Shown: positions 35,171 through 46,663, counted from the stretch's first letter. The stretch is DNA of 64,000 bases from Dryomyza anilis (GCA_951804985.1 OX638133.1:77878367-77942366); one strand, 5' to 3'. Numbers and translations: made by a program. Notes: generated by a model not told the origin, from the sequence alone.

Positions 35171-35853
35171 ACCAGTTGGGAAGGTTAGATCACATGGGAA
35201 ATTTTAAAGTAGGTGTAATTATGATAGTTAGGATTATCAAAATTATAGTCGGTCTAAGCCGACTATAAATACCCTACACATATGTGTGGTTACCATTCAA
35301 AGTGATATATAGGTCACCAGGGTATACGAATCCTGAAAATAACTACAAACATTCAATCGCTGAAGAATTTCCATTCATTTGATACCCATATTTACAAATG
35401 GGTAGGTGTACCGAATTTCGATTTTTTTTTTGTGAACCACAAGTCTTTTTGCCGGAAAACATTTTTATAATGTATTTGAGCATGATATCAATATATATTT
35501 GACCAAAAAAGTTTACGTATACATAAAAATTGATCTTTATATGTACATTTTATATGAGGTATTTGAACATAAGTGGTCGGATCTTAGATCACAATGGACC
35601 GATGTCGCCTCGAGCGTAGGTATATAAGTAATTTAAGTTATAAGTTTCATTTATCTAGCTCTTCAATTTTAAAAGTAGTAGGGATTTCAACAGACAGACA
35701 GACGGACAGACAGACGGACATCGCTAAATCGACTCAGGAGGTCATGCTGATCAAGAATATATATACTTTTCCATACCGGAGATGCTTCCTTCTGGGTGTT
35801 ACAAACGGCGTACCAAACTGAATATACCCTTTCACTCTTAGTGTAGGGTATAA
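35171..35853 (-). mobile_element. mini-me/DINE-type element, copy D (nested)
   Basis: Read on the minus strand it has the same order as copy C: a gggtata start at 35845-35853, a tatatattcttgatcagcat core at 35765-35746, a (GTCY)n tract near 35725-35690, and the hairpin tatagtcggtctaagccgactata at 35246-35269. It ends in aaccttcccaactggttt at 35172. It lies inside the TIR transposon. Confidence 0.85.
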
Positions 35854-35859
35854 TAAACA

Positions 35860-36160
35860 TTTAATAATAACAATAGTTTGACGCTACAGTCCTGTACAGA
35901 ACTTCGGCCGAGCTCTCTCACCATTTTGAGCTGTGCGTGTTAGTGGTGGGACCTACAGTTTATTGCCGAATCCGAACGGCGGGTGAGAGCTTTTCATAGG
36001 CAATGGTTTTACTCTAGTAGCTTCGCCATTTACTGACGAGAAGTAGCGCGGTATAGAAAAATGTTTCTATGAAAAGATGTTGTTAGCCCCAGTCCAGGCT
36101 TGAACCGGGGACCTTTCGACTCGCAGTCCAACGCACTAACCACTGAGCTACCGCGGCTAC
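35860..36160 (-). mobile_element. tRNA-derived SINE, copy 2 (nested)
   Basis: The tRNA-like head is at 36160-36085 on the minus strand, with A-box and B-box as in copy 1, and the AT-rich tail ends near 35865. The 8-bp aataaaca is found on both sides (35852-35859 and 36162-36169). The insertion lies at the very end of mini-me copy D. Confidence 0.85.
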
Positions 36161-36745
36161 AAATAAACAATTCAATTACATTAAGTATTCAAAGAAGTCA
36201 TTTACTATACAAAAATGCAAATAGGTAATAAAGTTCTAAATAAACAATAAATTAACTCGACTATATTTTTTTATTTTATGTTAGCTTCGAAATAATTGCT
36301 TTTAGTTACTTTCAACATATCGACAGACAGACACACGAACAAACAGATGGGACTGACAGACGGACAAAGTAAAACAAAACATAATAGCGACAAAGCAAGA
36401 TCGAAAAACAACAACTATACGAACACGTGTTCATTAAATTTTGGGACGAAAACAACAACAACATTTTTGATACCTAAGAAATTAATAACTGAATTCAAGA
36501 CCTTTTCTACTTAGTTATTTTTTTTGATACCTAAGAAATTAATAACTGAATCTAAGAATAATTTTACTTATTAACTTTTGTTGATACCTAAGAAATTAAT
36601 AACTGAATCCAAGAATAATCTACTTAGTTACTTTTTTGATACCCAAGAAATTAATAACTGAATCTAAGAATAATTCTACTTAGTTATTTTTTTGACAACT
36701 AAGAAAATCCATTTCTTGAAATTTTAGAACTTTTTTCCCTCCGTG

Positions 36746-36810
36746 TAGTCGAGCCCGACCGACTTTAAGTCCCGCCCATGTGACTTAATTCTCATCACTC
36801 ATTTCCATCT
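36746..36810 (+). mobile_element. mini-me copy F, right piece
   Basis: 'agtcgagcccgaccgactt' followed by 'cccatgtgactta' matches the terminal hairpin and end of mini-me copy B (6996-7060), continuing the piece that stops at 34607. Confidence 0.65.
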
Positions 36811-37020
36811 TGTTTTTGTAGAATAGTGTAAATGTTGCAACTTAGCATAATTTTAATTTTATATAATGTTTTCTGTAATGCTTAAACCATTGTTTTTTGA
36901 AGGCCAAATACTTTTGATATGAATTTCATATTCAGTTTTTTTTTACTTGTTTTGTTATTATGAATTGTCTCAAAAGAATGCATTTTTGCAGTGTCATGTG
37001 AATGGTTTCAATGGGAGCAT
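36811..37020. repeat. Dispersed repeat 'Z', copy 1
   Basis: Shares 'tagtgtaaatgttgcaac', 'ccattgttttttgaa', 'gatatgaatt' and 'gaatgcatttttgca' in order with 40570-40775. Class unknown. Confidence 0.55.
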
Positions 37021-37439
37021 TCCACAGAAAACGATACCATGGTGTGATATATTAATGTTAAATCTATTGATTTCGCTAAATGAGTTTTAGGATAAGAATT
37101 ACTTCTTCTTTCATTCTTTGTGATCAGAGTTTGCAAAAATGCAAGGCAAATGTGTTTTTTCTCAATTAAAATCAAATATTTTTTTGATATTTATTGTAAA
37201 AAATCATAAAAAAATAATTAAAAAAATCATTATTTTCGAAATGCGAAAAATAATTATGTAAGCTGCGGAGGAAACGGATTACAAATGATGCAGACAGAGT
37301 AGTTATTTAAAATAATGTTTTTTTCAAAACGAAATGTTTAGTTTTTCACTTATTATCAATGATGTATTTGAGATATACTTAATCTCCATAGTCCGATTAT
37401 GTTAGCTACAATTTAATACTTTGTAGAGTAAACGCTGTT
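37021..37439. other. AT-rich unique DNA
   Basis: No gene or repeat identified. Confidence 0.4.
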
Positions 37440-38960
37440 TTTTTGAAAAAGTACGTGTAACGCCCGTCACAGCATTTAACTTCAAATTTCCTGAAAGATA
37501 TAGGACCTATTGAAAAAGTTTTTTTTATACATTCATAGAGGACCATAAGATCTATCCTCTGCATCTTAAAAATATATCTATCCTTTTTTATTTATCAAAT
37601 GAGAAGGTTTTTAAACGTACGAATGTAACGCCCGTCACAATGGAATGCCCCATGTAGGCTTTTCCTGGGGTTCCGGACGGAACATTCGTACGCTTAAAAC
37701 TTTAGTATCTCGAAGGAAAATTAATGAATTTACTGATTTTTTTTGATACATGTAGTATTTAAATAGAACTAAACATCTGCAAAAAGATATAAATAAAATA
37801 GTGGGAGTTCCGGACGGGACAAAAACGGATAATTTTTTGAAATATTTTAAAAAATAGCTGAAATCATGTGCTTTCTTTGTATATTTACAGTTTGTTCCTA
37901 AATATTATAGTTTTTTCAAAAAAAATCATAGAATAATTCCGGACGGGACATTCCGGATGGGACAAAAAATTTTGTATTGAAATTATCAGTACGATTTTTA
38001 AGACCAAATCGCAATGTTGCGTTAGGTCGTGCTTGCGTTGACAGAAAAAGTAGAATCAATAGAAACCAATGTTTCAAACCGAAAGTAAACCTCATGCACA
38101 AATATCGTAAACGCATCAGCAACGCAAAAGTAGAGCTACTCTCTACTAGATCATCCTTTTGACATTTGTCTAATAATCGTTATTTCATAGAATTTAGTTA
38201 CTTAAAAAATTGTATTTGAAAACAATAACAAACATTGTGTTTGGCCAAAAAATAGATTTCTAGTGCGCGAAAATTGGTTATTTATACCGCGAATAAAGAA
38301 AACGGTTCGAAACGCAACCGAAACGCAATGCTTAGTTGCGACTTGAAAAAGTGCAACGCATAGCCAAAGTCGGTAAACGGACGACCGACCTAATGCAACG
38401 TTGCGATTTGGCCTTTATTCTAAAAATACTTTTTTCGTATAATATATTTTTTTGAATTATCTCAGAACATAGCTGATACAATTTACTTTATTTTTGCGTA
38501 TGCACATTTTGTTCATAAAATTTACAGTTATTTCGTAATAAATTCCGGACGTTCCATATGGAAATTTGCACTACGATTTTTGGCTAAAAATAATGTTGTA
38601 TATGACAATATTAATAATCATTATTTCGAAATGAAAAGTGATGTACTATCCAAATTTTCAGATGTTTTAAAAGATTTTTAATTTTTTTTTTTTTTTACTT
38701 TTTTTGAAAAACATTTTTTTTTTTATATATTTTTTTATACTGTAGTTCCACATTTTTGGTACTCAAAGTTCCGGATGGGACAGATTTCAATTAGCTGTCA
38801 ACATTTTTCTAGAATTACTAGGAAAATGATGTTTACATTTTTGGAAATTCCGAGGAAATTCTGCTTTAGAAACAGCGGATTCAATTTAAAAAAAAGAAAT
38901 CAGTTTGCTATTGGTAATAAATGATCTTTTTGGTTCCGGACGGGACATCGAAAACCCTTG
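37440..38960. repeat. Region with recurring TTCCGGACGGGACA motif
   Basis: The GC-rich word ttccggacgggac or a close variant appears near 37671, 37806, 37927, 37942, 38544, 38770 and 38935, in otherwise AT-rich DNA. A second word, gtaacgcccgtcaca, appears near 37457 and 37624. Spacing is irregular (about 15 to 600 bp), so this is not a tandem array. No coding frame explains it. Confidence 0.6.
38000..38414. mobile_element. MITE with ~35-bp inverted ends, ~415 bp
   Basis: The left end (agaccaaatcgcaatgttgc) and right end (gcaacgttgcgatttggcct) are inverted repeats, and the similarity continues inward ('gttaggtcg' against 'cgacctaat'). The interior is rich in 'aacgca' words. No coding capacity. 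The flanks show no clear target duplication. Confidence 0.75.
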
Positions 38961-39181
38961 TACAAAAATCGAAATTCTTCCATTATTTTAATTTAAATCA
39001 TTATTTTTGAGCTTTAGAAATAACTAGCTGGACTCGTGCAAAGATTTTGTGAATGCAAGTTTATGGAGCAATTTTATTAATATAAATAACATTTTTATTA
39101 TTTTTATAAATGTATGGTTTTATAAATGTAGTAACCAAAATCAAACAAATTCTCCGCTAAAACAACTGTTCTCATATACAA
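38961..39181. other. AT-rich spacer
   Basis: No feature seen. Confidence 0.4.
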
Positions 39182-39275
39182 TTCTTTCTCAGACTGTGCT
39201 TCCCCGTAGAATTCTTCCCAGTAGAATTCTTTCCCGTAGAATTCTTCCCCGTAGAGTTTTTCCCAGTAGAAGTTT
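39182..39275. repeat. 15-bp minisatellite TTCCCCGTAGAATTC, about 6 copies
   Basis: Units of cccgtagaattcttc with small variants (ccagtagaattctttc, ccgtagagtttttc) are spaced 15 bp apart. The array abuts a different 15-bp array on its right. The 150-codon frame covering it is a repeat artefact that runs into a SINE. Confidence 0.8.
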
Positions 39276-39371
39276 TATTGGGGTTACTTTTAGTGTGGTG
39301 AATTTTAGTGTGTTGTGTTTAAGTGTAATGAATTTTATTGTTGTGTGTTTTAGTGTGTTCAATTTAGTGTG
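39276..39371. repeat. 15-bp minisatellite TGTGGTGAATTTTAG, left piece
   Basis: Several worn units lie left of the SINE. The last 11 bases (aatttagtgtg, 39361-39371) are the left target duplication of the SINE. Confidence 0.75.
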
Positions 39372-39684
39372 TAGCCGCGGTAGCTCAGTGGTTAGTGCGT
39401 TGGACTGCGAGCCGAAAGGTCCCCGGTTCAAGCCTGGACTGGGGCTAACAACATCTTTTCATAGAAACATTTTTCTATACCGCGCTACCTCTCGTCAGTA
39501 AATGGCAAACCTACGAGAGTAAAACCATTGCCTATGAAAAAGCTCTCACCCGCCGTTCGGATTCGGCAATAAACTGTAGGTCCCACCACTTTGAGTACAA
39601 ATATAACACGCACAGCTCAAAATGGTGAGAGAGCTCGGCCGAAGTTCTATACAGAACTGTAGCGCCAAACTATTATTATTATTT
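39372..39684 (+). mobile_element. tRNA-derived SINE, copy 3, inside a minisatellite
   Basis: This copy carries a near-perfect A-box (tagctcagtggttagtgcg) and B-box (ggttcaagcc). The body matches copy 1, including 'cgccgttcggattcggcaat' and 'aatggtgagagagctcgg', and the tail is (ATT)n. The 11-bp aatttagtgtg flanks it on both sides (39361-39371 and 39685-39695). It splits the TGTGGTGAATTTTAG array, so it is younger than the array. Confidence 0.9.
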
Positions 39685-40115
39685 TAATTTAGTGTGGTCA
39701 GTGGGTGAATTTGAGTGTGGTGAATTTTAGTGTGGGGATTTTTTTTGTGGTGAGTTTAAGTGTGGTGAATTTTAGTGTGGTGAGTTTTAATGTGGTGTAT
39801 TTTAGTGTGGTGAATTTTAGTGTGGTGAATTTTAGTGTGATGAATTTTGGTGTGGTGAGTTTCAATGTGGTGAGTTTTAGTGTGGTGAGTTTTAGTGTGG
39901 TGAGATGTAGTGTGGTGAGTTTTAGTGTGGTGAATTTGAGTGTGGTGAATTTTATTGTGTTGAGTTTTAGTGTGGTGAATTTGAGTGTGGTGTATTTTGG
40001 TGTTTTGAATTTGAGTGTGGTGAGTTTTAGTATGGTGAGTTTTAATGTGGTGAATTTTAGTGTGATGAGTTTTAGTGTGGTGAATTTTAGGGTGGTGAAT
40101 TTTGATGTGGTTGAT
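39685..40115. repeat. 15-bp minisatellite TGTGGTGAATTTTAG, main array, ~28 copies
   Basis: Units of tgtggtgaattttag alternate with variants (tgtggtgagttttag, tgtggtgaatttgag). The frame that repeats SVVNF on the plus strand is a consequence of the 15-bp period. Confidence 0.9.
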
Positions 40116-40310
40116 TTTGTTTTCTATCCTTTTTTATTTTTCTGTTGTTTTTGAGTTATTGCTTAAGTTTTGTGCTTTTACTTTTGTGTTTGATTTTTGC
40201 TTTTGTTTTTATGGTTTTGCTTTTGTATTTTTTGTTTGGTATTTGAGTTTTTTGTTTTATCTTCTTAGTTTGTGTATGTGCCGAGATATGTCGTTTTGAA
40301 AGTTTTGGTT
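40116..40310. other. T-rich, TTTTG-rich stretch
   Basis: Low-complexity continuation of the minisatellite's right edge (ttttgtttt, 'tttttgttttat'). No gene. Confidence 0.5.
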
Positions 40311-40314
40311 GTAT

Positions 40315-40490
40315 GGGAGGCGCCCCTTTATCCAATCTCGCCCATATATAGCATATGACACTCTCCGGACTCCATAGTATCCTGATGCAAAATTTGAGTT
40401 AAATCGGTTCAGCGGTTTAGACGTGATGCTGGAACAAACAGACAGACCGGCAGACTGACAGACGGACCAAGAGTTTTATATATATAGATC
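40315..40490 (+). mobile_element. 3' fragment of a dispersed insect transposable element
   Basis: Contains aatcggttcagcggtttaga, then 'aacaaacagacagac' and a TA-rich end 'tatatatatagatc'. This arrangement is common at the ends of dispersed insect repeats. The family cannot be named from this fragment. Confidence 0.45.
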
Positions 40491-40569
40491 AGTATCTAAA
40501 TAAGAATGAGATTTAATATTTTTCGCGTAGCTGTTTCGAGCATTTTTTAGTCATACTCGAGTTTATTAG

Positions 40570-40775
40570 GATTTTTAGAGTAGTGTAAATGTTGCAACGT
40601 GGCAGAAATTTGTATGTTTCATAGTGTATACTCTAGTGCTAATTCCATTGTTTTGAATGCCAATGATATTTGTTATGAATTTGTTACTCTGTTTTTTTTT
40701 CTTTTTTTTTTCTTCGTTATGTAGAATTTTATGTAACGAATGCATTTTTGCAAAATAATGTTATTGGTTTAGTAA
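40570..40775. repeat. Dispersed repeat 'Z', copy 2
   Basis: Collinear with 36811-37020: tagtgtaaatgttgcaac, 'ccattgttttgaatgcc', 'ttatgaatttgttactctg' and 'gaatgcatttttgca'. Confidence 0.55.
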
Positions 40776-42399
40776 ACAGTTTTTAACTAAATAAAACAAG
40801 TAAGGAATTTTAAGTCATATACGATGAACATAATGATGGTCCAGCCCAAATAGGAAATACGACAGTTTTTCAATGACACTTTTTTGATATTAAAATTTAT
40901 AATCGAATGCTAAATAAATACTTAGGAAAATTCTACTCAACTTAACTTAATGATCATTCTCATCTCAATTTAAGCATTGTATTAATCTCAACTTAATCAT
41001 CATATGAACCTCAACTTTGTCATCTTACTCATCTCATCTTTATCTTCATCATCATCAAAACGCATGTATTTTATAGATACAACGTCCTACCCAATGCACA
41101 AATAACTGGCAACAGTTGCCAAAAACTTGTAAATTATTTGTGAACTATTTGAAACTATTTCACAAAGTTGCTATACGCACACATTTCTTGAAACAATACA
41201 TACAAAAACTTACACATTCATATAGTTTTACATGTACAAATGACCCAATTGCAAATAAGTTTTTAGAGCGATATAAAAAATTCCATTTCACACAGAAAAC
41301 AATGTTTGAAATAATAATGAAAATTCATTTAAACTCAAACAACTAACAGATGCATAATTTTGCAAAGAAAAAAAAAGTTCATAATTTATTCATCAATGTT
41401 ATGAATTTGTCATTGCGACTAAACCAATCACCAAAATGCATTCTATTTAAGCATAACAATTATTAACACATTTATGTGTGATGTGCGATTCGATGTGCGA
41501 AGAATAGTTCATGAATAGTTCATTGAATGATTTTTTTATTTATATATTATCAACAATGTTACAATAAACGACGTTCATTCTATTTATGAACATTTTTTTT
41601 TCTGTGTGATGATCCAATTCATAAACACTGAAGAAAACTTGTATTAGTTTTACGAAAGAATCCATACAAAATGTCAAAATTTTAAAGAACAATTTTGTGA
41701 TTTCGTCAAATTTTTAATATAATTTTTTGTCTTCGGTATTTTTAGTCTCCAGATTTTAAACTTCGATTTATTGTACCGTAACCTTTATGAGTTTTTCATA
41801 ATTATGTCATTATTTTTATAACAAAATTCGTCTTTAGTCTATACATCTATGATATTTCTATTTATTAAATAAGATATGACATTATTTTGAGCCTGTTTCA
41901 GCTTTTGATTGAATCAGTTTCAATACTAAAAGAAAAAGAAAAAATCATTTGCAATACCATTTCAGTATCATTTTCAGTTAAAACAACGATCGAAAACCTA
42001 CATTTTTATTAAAATCTGCATACTTGACTTAATTTTATTTTCATCAACATCTTCCCATATACTTTTGATCAATTCCTTTTGATATTTCCGCCACTCTATA
42101 GCATTTCTTTATTTATGTTAGGTGTCCCTGTTATTTCCATATTATTTATGTAAGTGATTTTCGCAAACATTCGTATCGGGTGTTTAGCAATAGCAACGCA
42201 GTGTATGGGTCTTCTGTTTATGATAGTCTGCTGCATATCATGGTTTTGTGAGTACTCGGCAACAAATAAATTTATTTGTTTGCATTATTTGTTGACGCTG
42301 CTAGTTGCCAGCCCACTTGTTATTTAAAACTATAAATGACCCGGTAGAACATTTGAAAACTTTTTAATTTGTTACATTTAAATTTTCTTTTAAAAATTT
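40776..42399. other. AT-rich unique DNA, no gene seen
   Basis: A CAT/ATC-rich stretch lies at 40940-41060. The frame at 41116-41346 (76 codons) is lysine-, asparagine- and phenylalanine-rich without motifs and is not called. Confidence 0.45.
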
Positions 42400-43560
42400 T
42401 TAACTCAAAATGTAGATGTTCACTAAAAACATAATCTTCACAAAAAATAAAAACAATTTTTCACTCAAAATACAAATTTTCAATCCAAATTAAAATTTTT
42501 AATCGAATATTAAATTTTCGAACAAAATTTATATTTTTCACTCAAAATTCAATTAATGACGCAAAATTCAAATAATGTGCGAAAATTCAAATTCTCACTC
42601 AAAATTCAAATTATCACTCAAATTTCACTAAAAAATCAAATTTACACTGAAAACTCCAAAATTCTAATCAAAGTTCAAATTTTTACTAATAATTCAAATT
42701 TGTAATAAATATTCACATATTTATTCAAATTTCACTCAAAATTCATTTTTTCAATACAAAATTCATTTATCACTTAAAATTCAATTTTTACTTAAAAATC
42801 AAATTTTCACTCAAAATACGAATTTTCACTCAAAATACAAATGTTCACTCAGAATTCACATTTTACATCAAAATGCATATTTATACTTAAAATTCCAATT
42901 TTTACTCAAAAGTCAAATTTGCAATCAATATTCAAATTTTCACTCAAAATTCTCATTTTCACTAAAAATTTAAATTTTTATCCAAAATTCAAAATTGCAA
43001 TCAATATTCAAATTTTCACTCAAAATTTATATTTTCACTAAAAATTTATATTTTCACTCAAATTTATATTTTCACTCAAAATTTATATTTTCACTCAAAA
43101 TTTATATTTTCACTCAAAATTTATATTTTCACTCAAAATTTATATTTTCACTCAAAATTTATATTTTCACTCAAAATACAAATTTTCACTCAAAATTTAA
43201 ATTTTTATTAAAAATTCACATTTTCACTAAAAATTCAAATTTACTCTCAAAATTCAAAAATTTTGCTTAAAAATTCAAATTATCACCCATATTACAAATT
43301 TTCATTCAAAATTCATATTTTAACTTAAAATTCAAATTTTTCCTAAAAAATCAAATTTGCAAAAAATATTAAAAAAAAAAAAAAAATTTCACTCAAAATT
43401 CATATTTTCACTCAAAATTCATATTTTCACTCAAAATTAATATTTTCACTTAAAATTCAAATGTTCAGAATTTGAAATTTTCACTCAAAATACAATGTAT
43501 CACTCAAAATTTCAATTTCCAAATTATAACCGAAAATTAAAACTCACAGAAACTTATAAA
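42400..43560. repeat. 19-bp minisatellite TTTTCACTCAAAATTTATA, locus 1
   Basis: The best-ordered part is 43010-43180, where cactcaaaatttatatttt repeats exactly every 19 bp. Left and right of it the units are worn (aattcaaattttcactc and similar). Three units make 57 bp, giving 19-residue repeated frames. The same unit forms a second array at 48709-49755. Confidence 0.9.
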
Positions 43561-43990
43561 TATTTATTTAAGAACCAAATTTTCTATCAAAATTGAAAAT
43601 CCACAGCTAATGAAATGAAAAAATAAAATTGTCAAAATTCCAATTCAAATCAAAATTGAAATCGAAAATATGAATTGTAAATGAAAAATAAAATTGAATC
43701 AAAAAATGAAATTGAAAATTTTGTAACCAAAATTGATGCTATAACTAAAAATGGAAATTAAAATATTTACTAAACTAGCAGATAATATAACTACAACCAC
43801 AATGTATCTCTGAACATTTATCTTGATTGCATGCTGTGTGGACATTGTAAATTTCTGCAAAATTGATTTAACTTATTTTATGGCCACGTAAACACCATAA
43901 AATACGCAACATATACATTGTAATAAAAATGATTTCCTGGCTCCTCCATAGAAAAATTGATAGAACAAAGTGTAATAAATAAATTGAGCA
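43561..43990. other. AT-rich DNA
   Basis: Contains further worn 'aaaattgaaat' words near 43600-43740 and then unique sequence. No gene. Confidence 0.4.
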
Positions 43991-44410
43991 TTACAACAAC
44001 AATAACAATTGCAACAACTTGAATAATACAATTACAACAACAACAATGATGATGATCATGATGACAAAAACAATGACAACAACAGCAAAAACAACAAAGT
44101 GCATCAACACACGTAGCTGCTGCACTGCATTAAAAGCGGAAAACCTCAGAAACCAGAAAATATCGACAACACTCAAACTAACATACATAACACACACACA
44201 CACTCTTGTATTCATGAGGCACACACACACACGCATGCATCACAAACACATACCGAATACATTGTTGTCGGCACAATGGCTGCAGCAGCAACAGCTACAG
44301 CGGCAGCATCAACCACAACTAGTGGCGCAAATTTGTAACCAAATTGTCAGCCATATTGGCAACAAACCAACAACAACAACGATAACTAAAAACAACAACA
44401 AATAATAATA
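43991..44410. repeat. CAA/CAG-rich trinucleotide region
   Basis: Tracts of acaacaacaataaca, 'gcagcagcaacagc' and a (CA)n run near 44190-44232 occupy the stretch. The 128-codon frame on the plus strand (T-, M- and Q-rich) is low complexity with no start context or domain, so it is not called as a gene. Confidence 0.55.
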
Positions 44411-44554
44411 ACAACAATTATGGCACTACGAAATAATTCCCCAACGAAATAACCCCCCCCCAAAACCAAACATGGAATAATCCTCAAATCAATTATATTC
44501 CATACGATTTTATTTTATTTTGGATACTGTTTCTTAATGTAGGTGTTATTTTAT
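44411..44554. other. Spacer with a C-tract
   Basis: A run of eight or more C lies near 44452. No other feature. Confidence 0.4.
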
Positions 44555-44562
44555 ATTGAAAT

Positions 44563-46402
44563 CAAGGATTGAAACCTAAACGAATAACGGTTTTGATTTC
44601 GGTTTCGGTTTTAAGTTTTTATAACGAAACGGTTTCGGTATACCGGTTCCATGTTACGGTTTCGGTTTTGATTTCGGTTTTTGTATAAATTTTCTTTTTT
44701 CCATATTTTTCAAATAATTTAACATTGTTTATATGGTGCTAACTTATGTTCAAATTATGATACCCCAATACCCCAATATCGGAAACGTAACTTAAACAAT
44801 GTTTGTTGCTATTTTAGTTAAAATATTGTGTTATATTAATTAATTAATTGATTATGCCAAGAAAAAATTTTAATTTAAAATTTTGTGACCACAAACCAAT
44901 GAAAAACAACATGAGATATGATCTGAATTCCAAAGAAGAAGAATTTTGTACACTTTCCATCCATAAAAGCCAAAGAAATTAAATTTGAACAATTCAGTGA
45001 ACTGCAATATATATAAAATAGTGATGATCATTTGCAAGAGCAATGCAAGAAATGGTAATCTTGTTCTTGGTCTTGTTCTTACACGCTGAGTCTTGCTCTT
45101 GCATAGGTACATAGGATCATGTTCTTGCAATACCATTCTTGCTCTTGCTTGCAAGAATCTTGCAAAATTTTACTTTTCAAATTTTAAATAAAAGATCGAA
45201 GACAAATATCTTAAACTGCATATTAATTATGAAATCGTATAGAATATGAACACTAATGTATTTAAGTTACTCATTTTCATATTTTCAATTTCTTCAACAA
45301 AAAATAAATTATTTTACTATCAAAAAAATTTTTTTTTGAATTATATTTTAACAAGAATTAACTAATAAAATATAATTGTATAAATCAAGTGATGTTGACA
45401 AGACAATTCAATATCTTAAGGCCATAATAAAATGAACATAATATGTTCAATGTATATTATACATTCATTATAAATATAAGGAATATTTCGTATAGGCATA
45501 TTTCTGTTTTCGTCAGTGATTAAAAAAAATCCGTATGCTACACACACCGTATGTAAAGAGAACACAAATAATATCTTGCAGGGTAACATTTTTTTTTGGG
45601 AACACAAACTCAAACGCAAACGCTACGAAGCGAACACTACAAAGCTAACAGAAAGAAGAGAATACAACAATAACGAATTACGATTCGTATATACACACTT
45701 TCACAACGACAACTCTTTTGTTGCCATACGGTATCATCGCATGGCAACGAACAGACGCATGACAACAGACAGACGCATGACACACACTTCATGTATTTAT
45801 CTAGTACAGCTATGTTGTTGGCAACAACAACGTGTTTTCTTTGTGGTTCAAAAAATTTCCCCCCAAAAATTCTATCAAAAGCTTGGATGCTGCTTTATTG
45901 TCATGCTGCTTTTTTTGAATTTTTTTGTTGTTGCACTTTCATACGAATCAGCGGATTTGTGAAAAAAAGAAAAGCACAAAATGCAATATATAAGCTAACT
46001 GTGAAAATGTTCATATATTATTTTGTTTGTTTTATAAGTTAATGAAATAATGCACATAGAACTTGACTTAAGTAAACTTCATGATTTTACAATTAACAAA
46101 AAAACTATGTATAAAAATAAAACAAAAATAATAATGTGCATATGCACAATCGATGTACGAACTAGCGTAGCGAAGAAAGGCGAAAAAAACATTGTTTTGT
46201 CTATTTTATATTATTGAAGCGACTTTTGAAGCAGTACTTTTTTAAAAATCGTTTTAAACCGGTATAAAACCGAAACCGTTTATATCGGTTTTGGATATCG
46301 ATTTATTTCTGATTTTCGTATAACGGTTTCGGTTACGGTTTCGGTTTTAAAAGTGAAACGGTTTTAAACGGATATCGGTTTCGGTTACGGTTTCAATCCT
46401 TG
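44563..46402. mobile_element. hAT-like nonautonomous transposon with 8-bp target duplication
   Basis: The termini CAAGGATTGAAACC (44563) and GGTTTCAATCCTTG (ending 46402) are a perfect 14-bp inverted repeat, flanked by the 8-bp direct repeat ATTGAAAT (44555-44562 and 46403-46410). An 8-bp duplication is characteristic of hAT transposons. The subterminal regions are packed with CGGTTTCGGTTT-type words on the left (44586-44690) and right (46245-46395). The middle is occupied by dispersed repeat Y copy 2. No transposase is seen. Confidence 0.85.
45020..46000 (+). mobile_element. Dispersed repeat 'Y', copy 2, inside the hAT-like element
   Basis: Collinear with 26735-28010 but lacking the 27177-27514 insertion. 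It lies in the middle of the hAT-like transposon; since copy 1 has no CGGTTT ends around it, Y is probably a separate element that inserted into the transposon. The 148-codon frame at 45516-45962 is not conserved with copy 1 as a protein. Confidence 0.7.
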
Positions 46403-46410
46403 ATTGAAAT

Positions 46411-46663
46411 TATACCCAATGAAATTAAGCTCATCGAAAAATATGTTGGGGTTGTAATTTCATTGTAATTTTATTTTATTTCATTTTAATTTCATTTAAG
46501 CCGTTTGGGGTTTATTTTTTATTAAACTTTAGATTTTATTTAATTTATTCGTGCGTTATTTAGATTTTTTTTAAGGTGTTGAAATTAGTGGTGCAATTTA
46601 AAATTTATTATTCATACCTCATCATGTCAATATTTCTTATAACTACGCTTTGACGAGTGCGGA
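46411..46663. other. AT-rich spacer
   Basis: No feature seen. Confidence 0.4.

Larger units (their letters stand above)
34608..36745. mobile_element. Nonautonomous TIR transposon with TA target duplication (Tc1/mariner-like), carrying nested insertions
   Basis: The ends are CACGGAGGGAAATAAAATTC and its inverse GAACTTTTTTCCCTCCGTG. The outer 11 bp are perfect and similarity extends about 31 bp. TA flanks both ends (34606-34607 and 36746-36747). Longer inverted arms carry 'aacacgtgttcat' plus a GTTGTTGTT tract on the left (34857) and their complement on the right (36423), and a series of 'acctaagaaattaataactg' direct repeats fills 36470-36670. No transposase frame is seen. A mini-me copy and a SINE sit inside. 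Confidence 0.8.

Noticed and set aside
39705..40154. 149-codon valine- and serine-rich frame (SVVNF repeats)
   Set aside because: 15-bp minisatellite artefact.
44019..44405. 128-codon T/M/Q-rich frame as an opa-like protein exon
   Set aside because: CAA/CAG and CA microsatellite DNA; no start context, no domain, and the opposite strand is open too.
45516..45962. 148-codon frame inside repeat Y copy 2
   Set aside because: The matching part of copy 1 (27650-28012) does not preserve the frame or residues.
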